A stretch of DNA of 12,984 bases from a bacterium. GTDB taxonomy: Bacteria > Gemmatimonadota > Glassbacteria > GWA2-58-10. Made by a program: the position numbers and the translations under genes. Shown in pieces: positions 7,471-12,984 of the stretch; the first letter of the stretch is position 1, and each line of letters opens with the position of its first letter. Under the pieces are notes generated by a model. That model ran no database searches. It was not told the DNA's origin and worked only from the letters and a program-made list of their open reading frames with translations. The stretch spans positions 1-12,984 of the forward strand of contig JAJFUG010000058.1 in NCBI GenBank assembly GCA_021372515.1. Reading direction: 5' to 3'.

Positions 7471-7499
7471 TTGACCGCTACGCCCGCCACGGTTAATTT
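7471..7499 (+). promoter_or_regulatory. Probable promoter of the HU-family gene
   Basis: TTGACC (7471-7476) and TAATTT (7494-7499) are 17 nt apart. A further TTGACA lies at 7459-7464 but has no -10 box at the right distance. Between this promoter and the gene there is a small inverted repeat, GACCG (7518-7522) with CGGTC (7530-7534), that could be an operator or a leader hairpin. The leader would be about 90 nt. This and the repeat are all that is seen in the 193-nt gap after mscS. Confidence 0.45.
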
Positions 7500-7593
7500 A
7501 TCCTCAGTTCCGCTGTTGACCGATATCTGCGGTCTTAACCCTCCCATCGGGAACGCTTTCCTTGACCTCTGATCAATTCACCGGAGAATATGT

Positions 7594-7866
7594 ATGACCA
7601 AGGCGGACATCGTTGAGAAGATCGCCGACAAGACCGGATTTACCCAGAACGAAACGCGTCTGGTTGTGGAGCAGTTCCTCGAGGAGATCAAAACCTGTCT
7701 GACCCGGGAGGAACACCTGGAGGTGCGCGGCTTTGGGACGTTCAAGATCAAGAACTGCCGGGAACGGAAAGCGCGCAACCCGAGAACCAACAGCGAGGTG
7801 CGGGTTCCGGCCCGCAAGAAAGCCATTTTTAAGGTGTCCAAGGAGCTGAACGAGCAGCTCAACTGA
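7594..7866 (+). CDS. hup: HU/IHF-family DNA-binding protein
   Basis: A complete 90-residue histone-like protein. It starts MTKADIVEKIA, has the strongly conserved RGFGTFKIK turn (about residues 45-53), the beta-arm region RKARNPRTNSEVRVPARK with the Arg-Asn-Pro tip that intercalates into bent DNA, and the closing FKVSKEL helix. Such proteins act as dimers that bend and compact DNA and help replication, recombination and transcription. The overall pattern is closer to HU than to the IHF subunits, but the distinction is not secure. It has its own promoter and a good RBS (GGAG, seven nt before the ATG) and appears to be monocistronic. No clear terminator follows; only a 6-bp GC stem (CCCAGC with GCTGGG, about 7900-7927) without a T-run is visible. 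Confidence 0.95.
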   Translation: MTKADIVEKIADKTGFTQNETRLVVEQFLEEIKTCLTREEHLEVRGFGTFKIKNCRERKARNPRTNSEVRVPARKKAIFKVSKELNEQLN

Positions 7867-8012
7867 CTGTCCCTGATACGCCGACACGCCTCTCAATAGC
7901 CCAGCCGAGCCCCGACCACCCGCTGGGCCTGCCGCTTCCCGTTTCTTGGACCATCTCCGGTCAAGTGAAGATCATCCCGTCCATATTCCCCTGAATCCTT
8001 CCAGGAGCCGAC

Positions 8013-10628
8013 ATGCGCGTGCCCATTTCCAGGCTTTCGGGAGCACTGCTCCTTCTCTGTCTCGCCCTGCCCGCCGCGGCGCCGGCTTTCGAGCTGCCGC
8101 TCACCGCCCGCGAGGCCAACGGTCTCACGCGCCGCTCCGAGCCTGTCTCGACCGGAGTGTTCATCCCCCGCGGCGCGCTGAAAAGCACGGACCGTCTGGC
8201 GGTGATAAGCCCGGAGGGCAAGCCGGTCGCAGGCCAGTTCGAGGCCCTGGCGTTCTGGCCCGACAAGTCGATCAAATGGCTGCTGGTGGATTTCCTGGCC
8301 GATTGCCAGCCGCGTGGAAAAGTCACCTACAGCCTGCGCGACAGCGGGGAAAAGGCGAAGCCCTCCGCTCTTGTGCTGCAGCGCACGGACCGCGGCGTGA
8401 CAGTGAGCACCGGCCCGCTGCGCTGCGAACTGAGCCGTGAGCGGTTCGACCTGTTCGAAAACGTGTTCCTCGACCACGACCGCAACGGCTCGTTCGAGCC
8501 GGGCGAGCGGGTGAGCCGCGCGGCCCACGGCCCGGCGATAAGCCTGACCGACAGCCGGGCCGGCCTGGTATCGAGCGGGTTCGGCCGGGTGAAAAGCTTC
8601 GCGGTGGAGGCCGAGGGGCCGGTGCGGGCCACGCTGGCGGTCAAGGGCTCGCTGGCGGATTTGGACGGCAAGGCGGAGCTGGACTACACGGCGCGGCTAA
8701 ATTTCTACGCCGGCACCGGGTTTGTCCGGGTGTTTTTCACGCTCGTAAACCGTAACCCCACCGAGCCGGTGACGGATGCCAACGGTGACAAGCACTGGAT
8801 CATGGGCCGGCCGGGCAGCGTGTTCATGGAGGACATGTCGCTGAACAGCGCTCTGGCGTTCGATGGGCCGATCCAGTTCTCGGTGGGTGACGGGACAAAC
8901 GAACTGCTGGACCGCGTGATCCTGACCGACCGGGCCGGGATCTACCAGGAATCCTCCGGCGGCGAGAACTGGTACTGCCGCAACCACATGAACGCCAAGG
9001 GCGAGATACCGCTCACTTTCCGCGGGGCCAAGGTGTTTGTGGGCCGCGTGGAGTCCTGCACCCGTAACCGTCCCCAGGCCTGGATCCACCTGGCCGACCG
9101 CCGCTGGGGCATCGCCGTGGCGGTGCGCAATTTCTGGCAGAATTTTCCCAAGGCCCTGACCGCCACCCCGGAGGGCGATGTCCGGGTGGGTCTCTGGCCG
9201 GAGGAGTTCCCCGACCTGCACGAGCTGCAGGGCGGCGAGATCAAGACTCACGAGGTGGCCTTTTTCTTCCAGACCGGGCCCCAGGGCAGCAACCCGAACG
9301 AGAACCGTATCGCCACGGTGATGGCCGCTTTCCAGGACCCGCTGGTCGTGCGCGCCCCGGCCGAAAGCTACCTGGCCGGCGGGTTCTTCGATGACGCCGT
9401 GCCTGAGGACACATCCCTGTTCCCCACCTACGAGGCCCTGCTGCAGGGCGGGGTCGCGGCCCGGGACAACAACCTGTTCCAGGACATCGAGCGCTATGAT
9501 GAGTACGACTGGCGCAATTGGGGCGACACCCCAGCACGCAACGAGTACGACGAGACCGGCGGCCCGCATACCGGGCGCCACGTGATGAGCCATTTCAACC
9601 ACGAGTACGACCACGGGTTCGGCATGCTGCTCCAGAACCTGCGCACCCTGGACAGCTCCCCGGAACTCTCCCGCCAGTGGTGGAGCCTGGCCGAGCCTGG
9701 TCTGTGGCACGAGGCGGATATCGATGTCTATCACTGCAGCGCCGATTCCCAGGCCCAAGGGGCTTTCAACGGCGGCAAGTTCGCCCACACCTCGCACGGG
9801 GTGGAGGTGGCCAATGCCAGCCATCGGGGAAGCCCGCTTCTCACCTGGTGGGGCAAGCTCACCTGGCCCTGGGGCCAGGGCCAAAGCCCGGAAAGCGGGC
9901 ATTTCAACACCCGCGGCCAGATGGCGCTCTACTACCTGACCGGGAACCGTCAGCTCCTGGAGGCCGCCACCGAGCAGGCCGATCTGGTCTACTACAAGAT
10001 CACGCAGAACGTGTTCCCGCAGATCGACCAGGTTGAACGCGATCCTGGGAACAACCTTCAAATTTTAACCGATGCTTATCTTCTGACCTGGGATAAAAAA
10101 TACATCGCCGCGGCCGAGAAAATCCTTGAAAGCACCGGACCCGCCAAACAGTGGTACACCACCGAGAAAGGCCGTCGCGCCAACCCGGACAAAGCTGTCT
10201 CCGGGTTCTGGACCGCCGCGATCTGTATCAACGCCGCGGCCCGCTGGACCGCGGTGATGGAGGAGGCGACCGGCAAGCCCTATAAATTAGGCCGCGATTA
10301 CGTGGTCCAGTACGCGGATTTCACCGCCATCTGCCTGGCTGGCGGGCCTGAGCACGGGTTCTACGCCGACTGGAGCCCGTCCGCGGGCGGCCATGGCGAC
10401 CTGGGTCCTTGGACCTACCGTCTGAGCGATGTAGTCATGTTCGGCCATAAATACAGCGATGACCCGCAGGTCAAGCAGCGCTGCCTCAAGGCCGCGGAGG
10501 AGGCGTTCGAGTTCATGAGCCGCCGGAACCCCGGGCCGGGGCCATCCTACAACGACAGCAAGTCGCACACGATCCTGAGCGGCGGCGGCCGGGAGTACAC
10601 GTATTTCAAGAAGAACGGGCGCTGGTGA
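8013..10628 (+). CDS. Large secreted PcRGLX/YetA-like protein (exo-rhamnogalacturonan lyase-like)
   Basis: An 871-residue protein. Residues 1-25 are a Sec signal peptide ending APA-F, so it is exported. Residues about 27-115 look like the N-terminal RIFT-barrel domain of the PcRGLX/YetA-like family (VFIPRGAL, then QFEALAFWPDKSIKWLLVDF). A beta-sandwich-like region follows to about 450. The C-terminal half resembles an alpha/alpha-toroid with conserved-looking polar motifs: HFNHEYDHG, HEADIDVYH (566-574), KFAHTSHG, SGHFNTRGQMALYYLTG (628-644) and PEHGFYADW. The family includes PL26 exo-rhamnogalacturonan lyase, which cuts rhamnogalacturonan of pectin; the exact substrate here is not known. Residues 154-165 (DHDRNGSFEPGE) fit a canonical EF-hand calcium loop. 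AGGAG lies five nt before the ATG. It stands alone, with no SusCD, transporter or other CAZyme in the window. Confidence 0.75.
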   Translation: MRVPISRLSGALLLLCLALPAAAPAFELPLTAREANGLTRRSEPVSTGVFIPRGALKSTDRLAVISPEGKPVAGQFEALAFWPDKSIKWLLVDFLADCQPRGKVTYSLRDSGEKAKPSALVLQRTDRGVTVSTGPLRCELSRERFDLFENVFLDHDRNGSFEPGERVSRAAHGPAISLTDSRAGLVSSGFGRVKSFAVEAEGPVRATLAVKGSLADLDGKAELDYTARLNFYAGTGFVRVFFTLVNRNPTEPVTDANGDKHWIMGRPGSVFMEDMSLNSALAFDGPIQFSVGDGTNELLDRVILTDRAGIYQESSGGENWYCRNHMNAKGEIPLTFRGAKVFVGRVESCTRNRPQAWIHLADRRWGIAVAVRNFWQNFPKALTATPEGDVRVGLWPEEFPDLHELQGGEIKTHEVAFFFQTGPQGSNPNENRIATVMAAFQDPLVVRAPAESYLAGGFFDDAVPEDTSLFPTYEALLQGGVAARDNNLFQDIERYDEYDWRNWGDTPARNEYDETGGPHTGRHVMSHFNHEYDHGFGMLLQNLRTLDSSPELSRQWWSLAEPGLWHEADIDVYHCSADSQAQGAFNGGKFAHTSHGVEVANASHRGSPLLTWWGKLTWPWGQGQSPESGHFNTRGQMALYYLTGNRQLLEAATEQADLVYYKITQNVFPQIDQVERDPGNNLQILTDAYLLTWDKKYIAAAEKILESTGPAKQWYTTEKGRRANPDKAVSGFWTAAICINAAARWTAVMEEATGKPYKLGRDYVVQYADFTAICLAGGPEHGFYADWSPSAGGHGDLGPWTYRLSDVVMFGHKYSDDPQVKQRCLKAAEEAFEFMSRRNPGPGPSYNDSKSHTILSGGGREYTYFKKNGRW

Positions 10629-10647
10629 CAGGCGAGGGGCCACGGCC

Positions 10648-10719
10648 GGGGGCCGCGCCGGGCGCCTGAAAGGCGCCGCGCGCTGTCGCGCGCCCGCCGA
10701 AGGCGGCGGCGCGGCCCCC
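10648..10719. repeat. 72-nt cloverleaf-like inverted-repeat element
   Basis: An outer perfect 12-bp stem (10648-10659 with 10708-10719) encloses three back-to-back perfect hairpins. H1 is 10661-10667 with 10671-10677 (7 bp, GAA loop). H2 is 10678-10683 with 10688-10693 (6 bp, TGTC loop). H3 is 10694-10698 with 10702-10706 (5 bp, GAA loop). Only two bases (10660 and 10707) are left unpaired at the junction. The outer stem may be extended by GCGAG (10632-10636) with CTCGC (10722-10726). It sits 19 nt past the stop of the lyase-like gene, between convergent genes. It is not a tRNA. It may be a REP-like interspersed palindromic element, a small non-autonomous mobile element, or a 3' mRNA-stabilising or terminating structure. 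A competing hairpin (10643-10647 with 10651-10655) is possible. Copies elsewhere in the genome cannot be checked here. Confidence 0.7.
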
Positions 10720-10766
10720 CGCTCGCGTCCCGAGCCTCCCCGAAGCATTCCTATGCTCCGCAGCAT

Positions 10767-10804
10767 AAAAAAACCGTCCGTGGCGGTCGATCCGCCACGG
10801 ACGG
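10767..10804 (-). terminator. Rho-independent terminator of the hydrolase gene
   Basis: A perfect 13-bp stem (10774-10786 with 10792-10804) and a 5-nt loop are followed on the minus strand by seven T (10773-10767). It lies 28 nt after the stop of the carbon-nitrogen hydrolase gene. On the plus strand the stem is followed only by CTTACT, so it would be a weak terminator for the lyase-like gene. A small 6-bp hairpin (10752-10757 with 10762-10767) adjoins it. Confidence 0.93.
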
Positions 10805-10832
10805 CTTACTCAATCCAGATGAAGATAATCCC

Positions 10833-11822
10833 TCACTCCCCGTCCAGGTCCACCCCCAGTTTCTTGCGGAACGCGTTTCGCATCGAGCGCGTGTCCACCT
10901 CGGCGGCCCGTTCGATCAGCTTGCCGTAGAGCTCGGGGCGGCGCGCAGTGGTGTGCGAGCGGCCCAGGCTCAGCTCCAGTTGCTTCGGGTCCAGGTCCGC
11001 GACCACCATATCGTCGTGAAGCGCGAAACTCTCGGCCTGCACGATCCCGTGCGGGTCTATCACCACCGCGCCGCCACAACGCACCTCATCGACTCCGTCC
11101 ACCCCGCAGCCGTTACTGAATACGGCGTAGGTGCCGGTGTCGTAGGCCCGGCTGGGCAGCCATTTCATCAGCCACTGACGGCCCTTGGGACCGAGCACCT
11201 CAGCCCGGATCGCCTCCGGGTTCTTCTTGCGCTCGTGCCACAACTGGGGATCGATCTTGCCCATCCCGGCGCAGGGGATGTCGAACCCGCCGGTCTGGTG
11301 GGGAAGGAACATCAGCTGCGCGCCCTGCAGCTCGTAGATACGCCAGTTCTCCCAGAGGTTGCTGTCGTAGCAGATCAGGATACCGGCGCGCCAGCCCTGG
11401 ATATCGAGAGTCACGAACTGGTTGCCCGCGCTCAGGTGCTTGTTCACGAACGGGTGCAGCTTGCGGTAGCGGAAAATCGCCCCGTCCGGGCAGGCCACCA
11501 CATATGTGTTATACAGATTGCCGCCCTCGCTCTGGTCGATTTCGAGCAGCCCGGCCAGGACTGTTATCCTGTTGTCGATCGCCAGCCTGGAAAGGACCTC
11601 CACCGACCGTCCCCCCGGCACCGACTCGGCCAGAGCGCTGAGTTCAGCATAGTTCAGACCGGCCAGGTGCATGTAGCTGGAGATACAGCACTCCGGGAAC
11701 GCCACTGCGGCGGCGCCCTCCACTGCGGCGCGACAGGTGAAATCCTCCACCTTGGCCAGGTTGGCGGCCTTGTCGCCGTTGGTGTGCTCCATCTGCACTG
11801 CGGCCACGCGCAGCTTGTTCAT
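10833..11822 (-). CDS. Carbon-nitrogen hydrolase (nitrilase superfamily amidase)
   Basis: A 329-residue cytoplasmic enzyme that hydrolyses a non-peptide C-N bond (amide, carbamoyl or nitrile). The catalytic triad of the superfamily is clear: Glu44 in AFPECCIS, Lys121 in YRKLHPF and Cys151 in GILICYDSNLWE. The N-terminus MNKLRVAAVQM and the ending KQLE-like strand region are also standard. It is longer than typical members (about 260-290 residues), with an extra segment at about residues 180-225 (from GGFDIPCAGMGKI to the WLPSRAYDTGTY region) near where the substrate pocket is usually shaped. The substrate cannot be named. GAGGAG lies about eight nt before the ATG. It follows the SIS isomerase gene by 50 nt on the same strand and may be co-transcribed with it. 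Its own terminator follows. Confidence 0.9.
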   Translation of the reverse strand: MNKLRVAAVQMEHTNGDKAANLAKVEDFTCRAAVEGAAAVAFPECCISSYMHLAGLNYAELSALAESVPGGRSVEVLSRLAIDNRITVLAGLLEIDQSEGGNLYNTYVVACPDGAIFRYRKLHPFVNKHLSAGNQFVTLDIQGWRAGILICYDSNLWENWRIYELQGAQLMFLPHQTGGFDIPCAGMGKIDPQLWHERKKNPEAIRAEVLGPKGRQWLMKWLPSRAYDTGTYAVFSNGCGVDGVDEVRCGGAVVIDPHGIVQAESFALHDDMVVADLDPKQLELSLGRSHTTARRPELYGKLIERAAEVDTRSMRNAFRKKLGVDLDGE

Positions 11823-11872
11823 CCGCTCTCTCCTCGTTCTCGGTTCCCGGGCTGCGGGAAGCTGTCATGTTT

Positions 11873-12499
11873 TCAGGCTTGTGATTGTACTCCGAAAAAC
11901 TCCTCCTCCAGCATCAGGCACAGGGCATGGTACACCGGCAGGTGCAGCTGCTGGACCAGGTGCACCGTTGTTTCCGGCACCCGGATTGTCACTCCGGCCA
12001 AGCCGGCCAGCTTACCGCCACCGGAGCCGGTCAGGCCGAGCACCGCCATGCCGCGGGCACGGGCCGCGCTGGCGGCATGCAGCACGTTGGCCGAGTTACC
12101 CGAGGTGGTTATGCCCAGAAGCGTATCACCCGGACGGCCCAGCGCCCAGACCAACTGGGCGAAACAGTATTCCGGGTCGACATCATTGCCGAAAGCCGTG
12201 CTGAATGCGCTGAACCCGGTCAGAGGTATCGCAGGAAGGGCCCCCTGGAGCTTGGCGGCCAGTGGTTCGCCCAGGGCGGCGCGCTCGGCCTCTCCCAGAG
12301 GTCGCCGGCTCACGAAACCCTTGAGCAGCTCGCCGCTGATATGCTCACAGTCGGCCGCGCTGCCACCGTTGCCGCACAGGAGCAGCTTGCCGCCCGCGGC
12401 GAAACAGTCACGGAGGATCTCGAACGCGCTCTGGATGTCCCCTGCGCAGACAGTAAGCTGCGGGTGCGAGGCGGTCAGGTCCGCGATGTGCTTATTCAC
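11873..12499 (-). CDS. Phosphoheptose isomerase-like (GmhA-type) SIS-domain protein
   Basis: A 208-residue cytoplasmic protein. It has the sugar-phosphate loop GNGGSAAD (43-50), Glu57 at the position of the GmhA catalytic glutamate, TTSGNSANVL (131-140), and His191 in the C-terminal helix at the place of the GmhA catalytic histidine. GmhA converts sedoheptulose 7-phosphate to heptose 7-phosphate, the first step to ADP-heptose for lipopolysaccharide core or GDP-heptose for surface glycans. Compared with E. coli GmhA it has an insertion of about 15 residues after SGELLKGF (about 66-85), so a related sugar-phosphate isomerase is possible. The start is a GTG at 12499 that overlaps the stop of the upstream gene by 8 nt, with AGGA about ten nt ahead, which suggests translational coupling. 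No other heptose-pathway gene is visible in this window. Confidence 0.82.
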   Translation of the reverse strand: MNKHIADLTASHPQLTVCAGDIQSAFEILRDCFAAGGKLLLCGNGGSAADCEHISGELLKGFVSRRPLGEAERAALGEPLAAKLQGALPAIPLTGFSAFSTAFGNDVDPEYCFAQLVWALGRPGDTLLGITTSGNSANVLHAASAARARGMAVLGLTGSGGGKLAGLAGVTIRVPETTVHLVQQLHLPVYHALCLMLEEEFFGVQSQA

Positions 12500-12984
12500 T
12501 GTCGGGCTTTCCTTTCGCTGGGGGTTGATATTGGCCCAGTCCCTGGTGCAGGGCGAGCAGGAAATCCCGGTTGTCCGCGCTCAGGTAGCGCATCTGTCCG
12601 CCCATGCGGCTGAAACTCTTGCAATAGCGAAGGTAGTAGTCGGGGTTGTTCTCGGGCGGCTCACCTGCGGTCCAGTCCCAGTGCGACTCGGCCAGGTCCA
12701 CCACCAGGATGTAGTGGCCCGAGATAGCCTTGCCTATCTGAAGGGCCAGGTTCTGGCCCATGGAGAGCGACTTCTCGAACACCATCGGCGACATCACCGC
12801 CGAGCCGACCGACAGGTACACGCCGTCGGCGATATTGCTCACTGCGGCGGCGTAGCGCAGGAAATCCCGCTCTGCGGCCCGCCCCAGAAGGGCCCCGTTG
12901 TTCATCGGATGGTTGTAGATTATGTCGTGGCCGAACATCGGGTGGCCGGTGAACGGCACCCCCAGGCGGAACGCCGCCGCCTGC
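12492..12984 (-). CDS. Conserved protein of unknown function (partial, N-terminus outside window)
   Basis: The last 163 residues of a protein whose frame stays open through the right edge; the V at 12957-12959 is internal, not a start. I do not recognise the family with certainty. Visible blocks that look conserved are GHDIIYNHPMNNGALLGRAAE, YLSVGSAVMSPMVFEKSLS, the beta-strand-like ILVVDLAESHWDW and FSRMGGQMRYLSADNRDFLLAL. The pattern of glycine- and serine-rich turns with buried strands suggests a Rossmann-like nucleotide- or sugar-binding fold. There is no signal peptide or membrane helix in the visible part. Its stop codon overlaps the GTG start of the GmhA-like gene, so the two are co-translated and probably act in one pathway, perhaps heptose or other surface-sugar metabolism. 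The last point is inference only. Confidence 0.75.
   Translation of the reverse strand, partial: QAAAFRLGVPFTGHPMFGHDIIYNHPMNNGALLGRAAERDFLRYAAAVSNIADGVYLSVGSAVMSPMVFEKSLSMGQNLALQIGKAISGHYILVVDLAESHWDWTAGEPPENNPDYYLRYCKSFSRMGGQMRYLSADNRDFLLALHQGLGQYQPPAKGKPDSE

Noticed and set aside
8697-10061. Minus-strand open frame of 454 codons inside the lyase-like gene
   Set aside because: It is a shadow of the real gene on the plus strand. There is no RBS, no domain and a repetitive valine/alanine/glycine composition.
10648-10719. Cloverleaf as a tRNA gene
   Set aside because: The size is right, but there is no 7-nt anticodon loop, no T-loop GTTC-type sequence, no D-loop GG and no CCA. The outer stem is 12 bp rather than 7.

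Overview
The window is GC-rich bacterial chromosomal DNA whose genes point to a Gram-negative organism. It has a GmhA-type heptose isomerase-like enzyme, Tat-exported redox proteins, a multiheme cytochrome, MscS, HU and an HD-GYP response regulator. A secreted protein with two dockerin-like calcium loops and a large secreted enzyme resembling exo-rhamnogalacturonan lyases suggest a polymer-degrading, probably uncultivated lineage. The phylum cannot be fixed from the sequence. No tRNA, rRNA, CRISPR array, insertion sequence or phage gene was seen.

Layout. Positions 1-525 (minus) hold the N-terminal part of a secreted dockerin-like protein behind a good sigma70-type promoter. Positions 810-4147 (minus) form a three-gene operon in the order small Tat subunit, GMC flavoprotein, cytochrome. 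This is the gamma-alpha-beta order of membrane-bound FAD glucose/gluconate dehydrogenases. The usual triheme cytochrome is replaced by an anchored nine-heme cytochrome. The operon has a near-consensus promoter (4231-4259) and a strong terminator (748-782). Diverging from it is an HD-GYP response regulator (4521-5609, plus) with a leader containing two GC-rich hairpins. Then come a DUF432-like protein and an MscS channel as a two-gene unit (5723-7400, plus), a HU-family protein (7594-7866, plus) and the 871-residue secreted lyase-like enzyme (8013-10628, plus).

The convergent gap at 10629-10832 carries a remarkable 72-nt cloverleaf-like inverted-repeat element, followed by a rho-independent terminator for the minus-strand genes. 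These are a carbon-nitrogen hydrolase (10833-11822), a GmhA-like SIS-domain isomerase (11873-12499) and the 3' part of a conserved protein of unknown function (12492 to the window edge). The last two overlap by 8 nt and are probably translationally coupled.

How the genes may work together: the dehydrogenase operon would oxidise a sugar or alcohol in the periplasm and pass electrons through nine hemes to quinone or to extracellular or periplasmic acceptors. The lyase-like enzyme would release sugars from pectin-type polymers outside the cytoplasm. A link between the two is inference only. The most unusual items are the nine-heme dehydrogenase operon and the cloverleaf element.
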